Of a DNA stretch of 64,000 nucleotides, positions 41,761-48,490 are shown in pieces. The notes under the pieces are model-generated. The model was not told the DNA's origin, did not search any database, and saw only the letters and a list, made by a program, of their open reading frames with translations. The DNA is from JACPUW01 sp049115495 (GTDB lineage: Bacteria > Bacteroidota > Bacteroidia > CAILMK01 > JACPUW01): the NCBI GenBank assembly GCA_049115495.1, contig JAGDZV010000004.1:62001-126000 (forward strand), read 5' to 3'. Position numbers and translations under genes: made by a program. Within the stretch, counting starts at the first letter, position 1. Every line of letters starts with the position of its first letter.

Positions 41761-41800
41761 TGTCGTTCACACAAAAAAAGTGTTGTTTACACAGTTTTTT
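41761..41800 (+). promoter_or_regulatory. Promoter element copy D
   Basis: TGTCGTTCACAC at 41761 and TGTTGTTTACAC at 41781, identical to copy C and 20 bp apart. The second repeat ends 72 bp before the ATG at 41864. It may now drive the orphan sorting domain and, by read-through, the LytTR regulator gene, giving possible autoregulation. Confidence 0.6.
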
Positions 41801-41863
41801 TTGCCTTATTAAAAAATAAGCTGATGTTAGCAGCGTGAAAATTAAGTTGTTAATTTATAACTG

Positions 41864-42106
41864 ATGCTTTTAAACAAAAAGGAAATAGTTGTTAAAGAGG
41901 AGCCCAGCCTATTTGTGTTTCCAAATCCCGTACATGGGAATATTATTAACATCAACGGCCTTGATGATTACAAGATTTATTCCTCTAGTGGGACCTTAGT
42001 TAAGAGCGTTGATAATGCATCAGTTATTTATTTAGGAGAAATAAGGTCAGGAAGCTATCGCATTCAAAATAGTAAAGGGCAGTCAACTGAATTTGTGAGA
42101 AAATGA
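41864..42106 (+). pseudogene. Orphan T9SS sorting domain, remnant of a larger secreted protein
   Basis: An 80-residue frame that is almost only a type A sorting domain (LFVFPNPVHGNIININGLDD to STEFVRK). It resembles the tail of the 3,277-residue adhesin, including INASVIYLGEI-like and GSYRIQNSKGQS segments. It has no signal peptide and no cargo, so it cannot be exported by the known T9SS route. It follows promoter element D directly, as the adhesin gene follows element B. The simplest reading is that the body of such a gene was deleted. An expressed small protein cannot be excluded. Confidence 0.65.
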
Positions 42107-42222
42107 ATGTTTATGGAACTGTGAATACAAGTATTTATAGAGCGATGCGTTTCAATGTAGTTATCGGAACTGTTTTCCAAAAAGGTGATTTTAGATCAAT
42201 TAAAAGAAAGAGTAAAAAGTAA
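42103..42222 (+). CDS. 39-residue frame coupled on both sides, possible outer-membrane-barrel tail remnant
   Basis: The ATG at 42103 overlaps the TGA of the orphan sorting domain, and the stop TAA (42220-42222) overlaps the ATG of the LytTR regulator. Both junctions are typical for translational coupling. The product (RAMRFNVVIGTVFQKGDFRS then a Lys-rich end) resembles the last strand and basic tail of Bacteroidota outer-membrane beta-barrel proteins. It could be the remnant of one, or a coupling leader peptide. No independent evidence of expression. Confidence 0.4.
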   Translation: MNVYGTVNTSIYRAMRFNVVIGTVFQKGDFRSIKRKSKK

Positions 42223-42899
42223 TGAAGATATTGATTGTTGAAGACGAAATGTTAATTGCCGAAGATATTTCTGAAATCCTAGAAGAAATGGGTCACGAGC
42301 CAATTGGAATAGCCGATAATTTTAATGAAGCCTTACATATGGCAAAAGCTAATAAACCAGATTTAGCTTTATTAGATATTAGAATAAAAGGGGATAAAGA
42401 TGGCGTAGAAGTGGGTAAGGCTTTATACTCTGATTTAGGAATTCGGTCGGTTTTTTTAACATCGCACAGTGATAAGACTATTGTAAAAAGGGCAATTGCC
42501 GCCAACCCTTTGAGTTATTTAATTAAACCGGTAAAAGAAGATGAGCTTTTTGTAGCAATGCAAGTAGCCCAAAAACAAATAGTGTCAGTTAGGGGTGAAA
42601 AAGACTTTTTTATAAAACTAAATGGTCTAAAACAAAAGGTTAAGTTAAATGATGTAAGTCATTTGGAGAGTGAAGGTAACTACACAAATGTTTACATAAA
42701 GGGTGAGAAGTTTGTAACGAGCAAAGTACTTAAGAATTGGCTTGATGAGTCAGAAATGATCGACTTTGTAAGGGTTCATAGAAGCTTTGCGGTAAACGTA
42801 AATTTGGTAACTGAGATAAGATCTAAATCTTTACTCGTTACCAATACTGAGGTGCCAATTGGCAGAGCATATAAAGAATCTATAGAAAAGTTGATTTAG
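42222..42899 (+). CDS. LytTR-family response regulator
   Basis: This 225-residue protein has a receiver domain at 1-120, with acidic pocket E7-D8, phosphorylation site D52 (LALLDIRIKGDKDG), conserved Ser/Thr (FLTSHSD) and Lys (YLIKPV). A LytTR DNA-binding domain covers about 130-225 (VSHLESEGNYTNVYIKGEKF, FVRVHRSFAVNV, VPIGRAYKESIEKL). LytTR proteins bind pairs of 9-bp direct repeats about two turns apart, which matches the four promoter elements in this block. It is the only response regulator in the window and the natural partner for the two HisKA_2 kinases. It is likely transcribed from element D. Confidence 0.93.
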   Translation: MKILIVEDEMLIAEDISEILEEMGHEPIGIADNFNEALHMAKANKPDLALLDIRIKGDKDGVEVGKALYSDLGIRSVFLTSHSDKTIVKRAIAANPLSYLIKPVKEDELFVAMQVAQKQIVSVRGEKDFFIKLNGLKQKVKLNDVSHLESEGNYTNVYIKGEKFVTSKVLKNWLDESEMIDFVRVHRSFAVNVNLVTEIRSKSLLVTNTEVPIGRAYKESIEKLI

Positions 42900-42938
42900 T
42901 ATAAATGGATTCCCATTTTAGAACAAATAGCAAGTGTT

Positions 42939-42972
42939 AAAAAGCTTCCACATGCAATAGGTAGGCTTTTTT
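42939..42972 (+). terminator. Probable terminator of the LytTR regulator gene
   Basis: AAAAAGC (42939-42945) pairs with GCTTTTT (42965-42971), with imperfect inner pairing TTCC/GGTA and a closing T run. It lies 40 bp after the regulator stop. Confidence 0.55.
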
Positions 42973-43027
42973 AAATTTAGGAATAGAAGTTGAATACATA
43001 GTTAATACACAATCGAACAACAAGGAA

Positions 43028-43195
43028 ATGAAAACTTTAAAAATCTTAGCAGCCTTTCTAGTGCTTTCGGCTATAGCGCTCTCTTCGTACTCGCATTTTC
43101 TCACCAAAAAAATGGATAAGCTCAATGAATTACATTCTAATGTAGAGCAGAAACTTGAGAGCGTAAATAGCGATCTATTCTTAGCATCAAAATAG
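43028..43195 (+). CDS. Small membrane-anchored or exported protein
   Basis: A 55-residue frame with ATG at 43028 preceded by AAGGA, one of the few Shine-Dalgarno-like sites here. It encodes a basic start, one hydrophobic segment (ILAAFLVLSAIALSS), then a charged helix rich in Lys, Glu and Asn (MDKLNELHSNVEQKLESVNS). This is the pattern of a single-pass protein with a short coiled coil. It stands alone, with a terminator upstream and the PPK2 genes downstream. Codon use and the signal-like start favour a real gene, but function is unknown. Confidence 0.55.
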   Translation: MKTLKILAAFLVLSAIALSSYSHFLTKKMDKLNELHSNVEQKLESVNSDLFLASK

Positions 43196-43275
43196 AAATA
43201 TTTTATTGAAAACTAACCTAGCTCATCTTTTCGAAATTTTCAACAAGGTATTATTGCGCACTAATTTTAGCGTGA

Positions 43276-44175
43276 ATGAGAATACCTTACCAATATAAGC
43301 GGCCAATTCCACCTAAAAACGCCGTAGACCCCATTTTATCTTTAGAAGAGCTAAAGTCAATTAAAAGCAGAAACGATTTAATTGAGCTCTTTAAATCACG
43401 TGGCCCCAAAAGCCAAAAAGCCCTTGAGATTTTTTATTACGAGCAAGAACTTAAAGCCTTGCAAATTGAGCTGATTAAATTTCAGCAGTGGGTGCAAAAA
43501 AATAATAAGCGAATTGCCATTTTGTTCGAAGGTAGAGATGCCGCCGGTAAAGGTGGTACCATAAAAAGATTTAAGGAGCATTTAAATCCAAGGTCATCAA
43601 GGGTTGTAGCACTTACAAAGCCAACCGATATTGAAAAAGGGCAATGGTATTTTAGAAGATATATTAAGGAATTGCCAAATCCGGGCGAGATCGTATTTTT
43701 TGACCGTAGCTGGTACAACCGTGCCGTAGTAGAACCCGTAATGGGATTTTGTACTGATCAAGAGTATGATAAATTTATGCTGCAGGTACCCGAATTTGAA
43801 CATTTGCTTTACGAAGATGGACACACCATTATTAAGTTTTGGTTCTCTATTTCAAAAGAAGAACAAGCTCATAGATTTACCAAGAGAATTCAAAACCCAC
43901 TAAAGCGATGGAAATACAGCCCAGTAGATATGAAAGGGCAAGAGTTGTGGGATAGGTATACCCATTTTAAAGAACAAATGTTTAGCAAAACACATACAAG
44001 CTATAGCCCTTGGATTATAATTCAGGCCAATAGCAAAAAAATGGCTCGATTAGAAGCCATTAGGTATGTACTAAGCAGGTTTAATTATGATGGAAAAGAT
44101 GAAGCCAAAGTGGTGTTGGCGCCTGATCCAAACATTGTTAGTCGTTACCATCGTTCAATTATTCAAGTAGATTAA
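43276..44175 (+). CDS. Polyphosphate kinase 2 family protein, first copy
   Basis: A 299-residue protein of the PPK2 family, which transfers phosphate between polyphosphate and nucleotides. It shows Walker A FEGRDAAGKGGTIKRF, lid-region LNPRSSRVVALTKPTDIEKG, QWYFRRYIKELPNPGEIVFF, Walker B-like DRSWYNRAVVEPVMGFC, and SISKEEQAHRFTKRIQNPLK. The length and single kinase domain indicate a one-domain PPK2. Its preferred nucleotide (ADP or AMP type) cannot be read safely. The related gene at 44180 starts 4 bp after its stop, so they form an operon. Confidence 0.92.
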   Translation: MRIPYQYKRPIPPKNAVDPILSLEELKSIKSRNDLIELFKSRGPKSQKALEIFYYEQELKALQIELIKFQQWVQKNNKRIAILFEGRDAAGKGGTIKRFKEHLNPRSSRVVALTKPTDIEKGQWYFRRYIKELPNPGEIVFFDRSWYNRAVVEPVMGFCTDQEYDKFMLQVPEFEHLLYEDGHTIIKFWFSISKEEQAHRFTKRIQNPLKRWKYSPVDMKGQELWDRYTHFKEQMFSKTHTSYSPWIIIQANSKKMARLEAIRYVLSRFNYDGKDEAKVVLAPDPNIVSRYHRSIIQVD

Positions 44176-44179
44176 AAAA

Positions 44180-44971
44180 ATGGAAGAGTTAAGTATATCA
44201 GATAAGGAGCTAAAAAAGCTAAGTACTAAAAAGGGCCTGCGCGCATTATTATATAACGAGGATCTTAATTTAAAGAAGGCCATTCGTTATGAGAATTACG
44301 AACGCAAATTAGAAGAACTACAGGTTGAGTTGGTACAATTACAAACTTGGGTAATTAATAATGGCCACAAAGTGGTGTGCATTTTTGAAGGAAGAGATGC
44401 CGCCGGTAAAGGTGGTGCCATTCGAAGAATTACGCATCATTTAAACCCTAGGCATTACAGAATGATAGCCTTGCCTAAACCTACTGAAGAAGAAGCAAGC
44501 CAGTGGTATTTTCAGCGATATGCTAATCATTTACCTATGAAAGGTGAAATGGTGTTTTTTGACCGAAGCTGGTACAACCGCGCAGTAGTGGAACCAGTTA
44601 ATGGTTTTTGCACCCAAGATCAGTACAAAAGGTTTATGAACCAGGTAAATGATTTTGAAAGCATGCTAGTTGATGCCGGCATTACGCTCATAAAATTCTA
44701 TTTTTCAATTAGTAAAGAAGAACAAGCCAAACGCTTTGCCGATATTGAATCAAACCCGCTTAAACGTTGGAAAATGAGTCCGGTTGATGAAAAAGCGCAA
44801 GAGCTTTGGGATGAATATACCAAGTATAAAGAAGCTATGTTTGCAAAAACAGATACTGAAAAGTGTCCTTGGATTAAAATTGAAGCAAATAGAAAAACAC
44901 GTGCAAGAATTGAAGCCATTAAACACCTGCTTAAAGTACTTCCGCAAAGGGAGCAATATGTTATTAAATAA
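44180..44971 (+). CDS. Polyphosphate kinase 2 family protein, second copy
   Basis: A 263-residue paralogue of the preceding protein with all catalytic motifs: Walker A FEGRDAAGKGGAIRRI, LNPRHYRMIALPKPTEEEAS, and FFDRSWYNRAVVEPVNGFC. It ends with WIKIEANRKTRARIEAIKHL, a common PPK2 ending. It is shorter at both ends than the first copy. Two adjacent PPK2 copies suggest either different nucleotide preference (ADP versus AMP) or hetero-oligomers. The 3' end overlaps the next lipoprotein gene by 14 bp. Confidence 0.92.
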   Translation: MEELSISDKELKKLSTKKGLRALLYNEDLNLKKAIRYENYERKLEELQVELVQLQTWVINNGHKVVCIFEGRDAAGKGGAIRRITHHLNPRHYRMIALPKPTEEEASQWYFQRYANHLPMKGEMVFFDRSWYNRAVVEPVNGFCTQDQYKRFMNQVNDFESMLVDAGITLIKFYFSISKEEQAKRFADIESNPLKRWKMSPVDEKAQELWDEYTKYKEAMFAKTDTEKCPWIKIEANRKTRARIEAIKHLLKVLPQREQYVIK

Positions 44972-45389
44972 GTTTTCTCAGCACATATCGGTTTCTTTTT
45001 TAGTATGCCTTTTGGTTTTAAGCGCATGCGATGGGCCTGAGTGCGAAACCCGAAACTCATTTTTGCAACAAGCACCAATGAATTCAACGCAATACAACTT
45101 AGAGATTGCACGTATGATAAACACTGCCGATTCTGGTACAGTGCGTTTCTTTTTTGAAGAGTACAAAAGAATTGAAGACAAAGATTTTATTTTGGTAGAA
45201 GTGCATACCCTCACCGGCTGTGCTTTGGGCAGATTTACCATAGATAATAAAAAGGGGTTGGAAACGCTAATAGCAAAAGCTGGTAAAAGCTATAGAGGTG
45301 CAGAGTTTACCGGTTTTGAGTTTACCATAAATGGTGACTCAGAACCCATGTACCTAGTGTGCAATGGGGTTGCAGGGATTATTGATTAA
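44958..45389 (+). CDS. Small lipoprotein of unknown function
   Basis: A 143-residue protein starting at ATG 44958, 14 bp inside the end of the second PPK2 gene. Signal peptide with lipobox LVLSAC, then CDGPECETRN. The mature part contains about four cysteines and ends MYLVCNGVAGIID. An upstream frame to 44784 would lie wholly in the PPK2 gene and is rejected. I recognise no family. Confidence 0.7.
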   Translation: MLLNKFSQHISVSFLVCLLVLSACDGPECETRNSFLQQAPMNSTQYNLEIARMINTADSGTVRFFFEEYKRIEDKDFILVEVHTLTGCALGRFTIDNKKGLETLIAKAGKSYRGAEFTGFEFTINGDSEPMYLVCNGVAGIID

Positions 45390-45501
45390 GGCTATTCTGC
45401 GTTGAAATTTTCAAGGAGAAGATCTTTTTCTTGCATTTCGTGACAATAATTGTGTCAGTCGTGCCTATTTGGTAGATATGTGATATTTGTCACAAATACA
45501 T

Positions 45502-45903
45502 ATGTGTTTAATTAGGTTTTTGCAACAATTGAAAAATTTATTGTCAATCGCACTCACACTAATAGTTCTTTCGGGAGCCTGTGAAATGCCTGATATAGAA
45601 GTAGCCTTTACAACCGATGCCCAATCTTATACGGTAGGAGATATGGTTGAGTTTGATGTAACCATTACTGAGCTTTATGATTGTGGTTTATGGAACATTC
45701 GTAAACCTAATGGCTTCTCTATTTATGGTGAAAAAGGGCATGAAGCATCTGCTGCTTTTACCACTAGCAATACCACAGCAGAGGCTGTTGAGTTTACTTT
45801 TGGGTACAATGCTGGATACGATTGCGACGCGAATGGTGAGCCTTTGGGCGAATCAGAGAAGGATATTTTTGTAGGTCAAATTGATTTTACGGTAGGTAAG
45901 TAA
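45502..45903 (+). CDS. Lipoprotein with one Ig-like domain
   Basis: This 133-residue protein from ATG 45502 has a signal peptide and lipobox VLSGAC. One bacterial Ig-like beta-sandwich follows (DIEVAFTTDAQSYTVGDMVE, then FGYNAGYDCDANGEPLGESE and a terminal IDFTVGK). The same pattern with Cys in YDC and YDCD appears in the 122-residue protein at 62832-63200. The domain pattern (D-xx-SYTVGDxVxFxVTI) also matches the next gene. An in-frame TTG at 45487 is an unlikely start. Confidence 0.75.
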   Translation: MCLIRFLQQLKNLLSIALTLIVLSGACEMPDIEVAFTTDAQSYTVGDMVEFDVTITELYDCGLWNIRKPNGFSIYGEKGHEASAAFTTSNTTAEAVEFTFGYNAGYDCDANGEPLGESEKDIFVGQIDFTVGK

Positions 45904-45912
45904 TAAAAGTTT

Positions 45913-46281
45913 ATGAAGTATATATTTTCAGTTCTATCGCTTTCAACCCTTTTAATGTTGGGAGCTTGCAACAGCTATGATATTGTAAGTGATGTTACAT
46001 TAACTGCTAACGCATCAGAAGCAAAAGTCGGTGAAAAAATAAGCTTTACCGTAGCATGCAATACTGATAACTATGGTTGTGCTAAAGTTGAAGTAATTGA
46101 TGACTTAAGCGGTGATGTGCTTTTTGAGGATGATTCAATTACACCAACAACTAGCTATTCATTTGATTATACGCCGAGCGCCAGCGGAACCATAAGAGTA
46201 ATGTTCTATGCCTATTCTGTAAATAGATGTAGTGGCAACTCTTTTAGGTCAGATGCCTTATGGTTTGATGTAACTGAATAA
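45913..46281 (+). CDS. Lipoprotein with one Ig-like domain, operon partner
   Basis: A 122-residue protein with lipobox LMLGAC followed by one Ig-like domain (VTLTANASEAKVGEKISFTV, SYSFDYTPSASGTIRVMFYA). It starts 9 bp after the previous lipoprotein gene and is followed by a strong terminator, so the two are co-transcribed. Four cysteines follow the anchor Cys. Function unknown; the fold suggests a binding module at the cell surface or in the periplasm. Confidence 0.78.
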   Translation: MKYIFSVLSLSTLLMLGACNSYDIVSDVTLTANASEAKVGEKISFTVACNTDNYGCAKVEVIDDLSGDVLFEDDSITPTTSYSFDYTPSASGTIRVMFYAYSVNRCSGNSFRSDALWFDVTE

Positions 46282-46287
46282 AAACCT

Positions 46288-46314
46288 AAAGGCGGCGTAA
46301 TGCCGCCTTTTTTA
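46288..46314 (+). terminator. Rho-independent terminator after the Ig-like lipoproteins
   Basis: A stem of 9 bp, AAAGGCGGC (46288-46296) with GCCGCCTTT (46302-46310), has a short loop and a T run to 46313. It lies 7 bp after the stop of the upstream gene. Confidence 0.9.
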
Positions 46315-46342
46315 GAAGCTAGGGGGTATTTAATTAAATGAT

Positions 46343-48490
46343 ATGACACGACTCTTAGCTATTCTACTCTTTTTCTGTTCCCCATACTTTCTCCTTGCTC
46401 AAAACTCCGCCATTTGGGGCCTAAGCAATAAAGGCGTTTTTAAAACTGACACAGAATATGAAAACCCAGAAGTACTTAGCTCCTTATCCTTAAAAAATAT
46501 TGAGCTCAAGTATTTTCCCGTTAGAACTTCATTTATCAAGTACTATCCAAACTATGGGTTGGTATTGGTGTCAAATAGCAACGGAACTTTTGAGCTTGAC
46601 CCAAATACAGGAGGGCTTGCCAAAATCAATGATTTGCAAATTTCAAGTGCAACAACAGTGATAAATGGTAGTTTCTATTTTGCAGCACAAAATGAAGGCA
46701 TTTATGAGTTTTTTCTTGAATCTAAAAAAGAAGAGCTTGTTATAAAATATCCATCATACGGCGTTGCTATAACAAGAGGACCAGATGGTGTTATTTACGG
46801 TACAAATCAAGGTTACCGAGCAGGTGTAGGTTACAGCGGTATCATTTTTAGTCTTTATCCAGAGTCAAGCACAGTAAATACTTTATTTGAGTTTTCATCG
46901 GGTTCAAGTAGAGGGGCAATTATATATTCAAAACAACAAGGTGCCTTGTTTGGCATTAAGTCTAGAAGCAATGACAATAAAGGTTCAAGTGGCGCCGAGC
47001 TTTTTATATACTCATTGGTAGATTCCAAATTGAGTACAAGAGTTCTTGACGGGAATGAAAGTTACGGTGGTCTTGTAGCGCACAACGACCTTTATTACGG
47101 CACCGTTACAAATGGTGGTAAATATGGCAAGGGCTACGTTTTTAGTTATGATGCGCTAAGAAAAAGAGTTAACGAAATTTATAGTTTTAGAGGTAATACG
47201 AGTGGTGCCTTTCCCGTAGGTCCACTAAAGGTTAATGATAAGGGTGAACTTTATGGGGTTTGTCTTAGTGGCGGCGCTAAGGTTACTCACCCATATTTAG
47301 ATTACGATGGAGGTATACTCTACACATTGAATAGTTCAAATCAATTCACTAAAAAAGCAAGCCTCGAAAATGTGTTTAACATTCTAAAAGGCTTTAGCCC
47401 TTCAAATGGTGCCTTTATAAAGCAATACGAAGTGGTTGATATAATTGAGATGCCTTCAAGTATTTCGGTAAACCAAATTACTGCAAAGTCTTGCGGAAAA
47501 GATTACGAACTAAATGGTGTCAAATATTCAACCACGGGCTTCTATGTACAAAAGCAATTAAATGCAAAAGGTGGAGATAGTTTAATTGTTATGGATCTGT
47601 TTGTTTCAAAATTAGCAGGCGATATAAATTGTAATGGCATTTATGATGAAAATGAAGTTGCCGGCGATGTAAATAATAACGGAAAAATTGATTTTGAAGA
47701 GTTTTGTGGAGATGTAAATGGGGATGGCGAAATTAGTTTAGACGAACTTTTAGGAGATAAAAACGGAGATTACAATATTGGTTATGCCGAAATATCTGGG
47801 GATAAGGATGGCAACGGAGATATAAATGGTAAAGAAGTGCCGGGAGCGTTTATTTCGCCCAATACCCATGTGTTTAATACATCAAAAAACAGTAGAGCGC
47901 AGGCCTACACTTTTAATGTGAGTAGATTTAGCAATGATTCTCTTTTAAGTTTAGATTTTGACATGATATCCAACTTCCCCGGTTTAAATCTTGGTGATAT
48001 AAAACTTGGTGTTTATATAGATAAAAACGGGCAGCGGCTTTTCGATACCATTACAATTTCTGGCTCGGCATTGGCTGCCGGAAAAGCGGTAGGTTTTGTT
48101 AAAACGGTAGGTCTTGAAAATGTAAGTGCAGATTTTAACATCTCACTTTTTACCAACGACTTTTTAAGTAACGACACCGTATTTTACTCCTATACCCAAA
48201 CCAACGGAAATTCAATTGCCGAAAATGATAAAAAATTGCAGGTAATATCAGTTTACCCAAACCCGGCAATAGATAATATAACTGTGAGGCTTCCTCAAAG
48301 CTTTAATTGCAGCCAACCTAATATTCAACTATTCGATATGCAGGGCAGGGAGTTAGAAATACCCCTTAAAAACCAAATCAGCAACAAGGAATACTATATT
48401 ACAACGTCCTCCATTCCACCGGGAAGGTATTTGCTTACCTGTCAATGCAATAACAAACATTTCGGAACCCTTTTAAATATTCAGCAGTAA
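46343..48490 (+). CDS. T9SS-secreted protein with propeller-like N part and five calcium loops
   Basis: A 715-residue protein with signal peptide (LAILLFFCSPYFLLAQ). A propeller-like half with GloVer-type repeats covers about 20-370 (GVIYGTNQGYRAGVGYSGII, LYYGTVTNGGKYGKGYVFSY, GELYGVCLSGGAK). Five directly adjacent 15-residue acidic loops follow (nt 47621-47845), each D-x-[ND]-x-[ND]-G-x-[IF]-x-x-x-E, for example DVNGDGEISLDELLG. A beta-rich domain and a type A sorting domain complete it (VYPNPAIDNITVRLP to LLNIQQ). The loops resemble dockerin and EF-hand calcium sites but without the usual helices between them. The stop overlaps the start of the next gene by one base. Confidence 0.85.
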   Translation: MTRLLAILLFFCSPYFLLAQNSAIWGLSNKGVFKTDTEYENPEVLSSLSLKNIELKYFPVRTSFIKYYPNYGLVLVSNSNGTFELDPNTGGLAKINDLQISSATTVINGSFYFAAQNEGIYEFFLESKKEELVIKYPSYGVAITRGPDGVIYGTNQGYRAGVGYSGIIFSLYPESSTVNTLFEFSSGSSRGAIIYSKQQGALFGIKSRSNDNKGSSGAELFIYSLVDSKLSTRVLDGNESYGGLVAHNDLYYGTVTNGGKYGKGYVFSYDALRKRVNEIYSFRGNTSGAFPVGPLKVNDKGELYGVCLSGGAKVTHPYLDYDGGILYTLNSSNQFTKKASLENVFNILKGFSPSNGAFIKQYEVVDIIEMPSSISVNQITAKSCGKDYELNGVKYSTTGFYVQKQLNAKGGDSLIVMDLFVSKLAGDINCNGIYDENEVAGDVNNNGKIDFEEFCGDVNGDGEISLDELLGDKNGDYNIGYAEISGDKDGNGDINGKEVPGAFISPNTHVFNTSKNSRAQAYTFNVSRFSNDSLLSLDFDMISNFPGLNLGDIKLGVYIDKNGQRLFDTITISGSALAAGKAVGFVKTVGLENVSADFNISLFTNDFLSNDTVFYSYTQTNGNSIAENDKKLQVISVYPNPAIDNITVRLPQSFNCSQPNIQLFDMQGRELEIPLKNQISNKEYYITTSSIPPGRYLLTCQCNNKHFGTLLNIQQ

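Noticed and set aside
44784..44957. Upstream extension of the lipoprotein gene into the second PPK2 gene
   Set aside because: The segment codes for PPK2 in another frame, and a lipoprotein signal starts cleanly at 44958.
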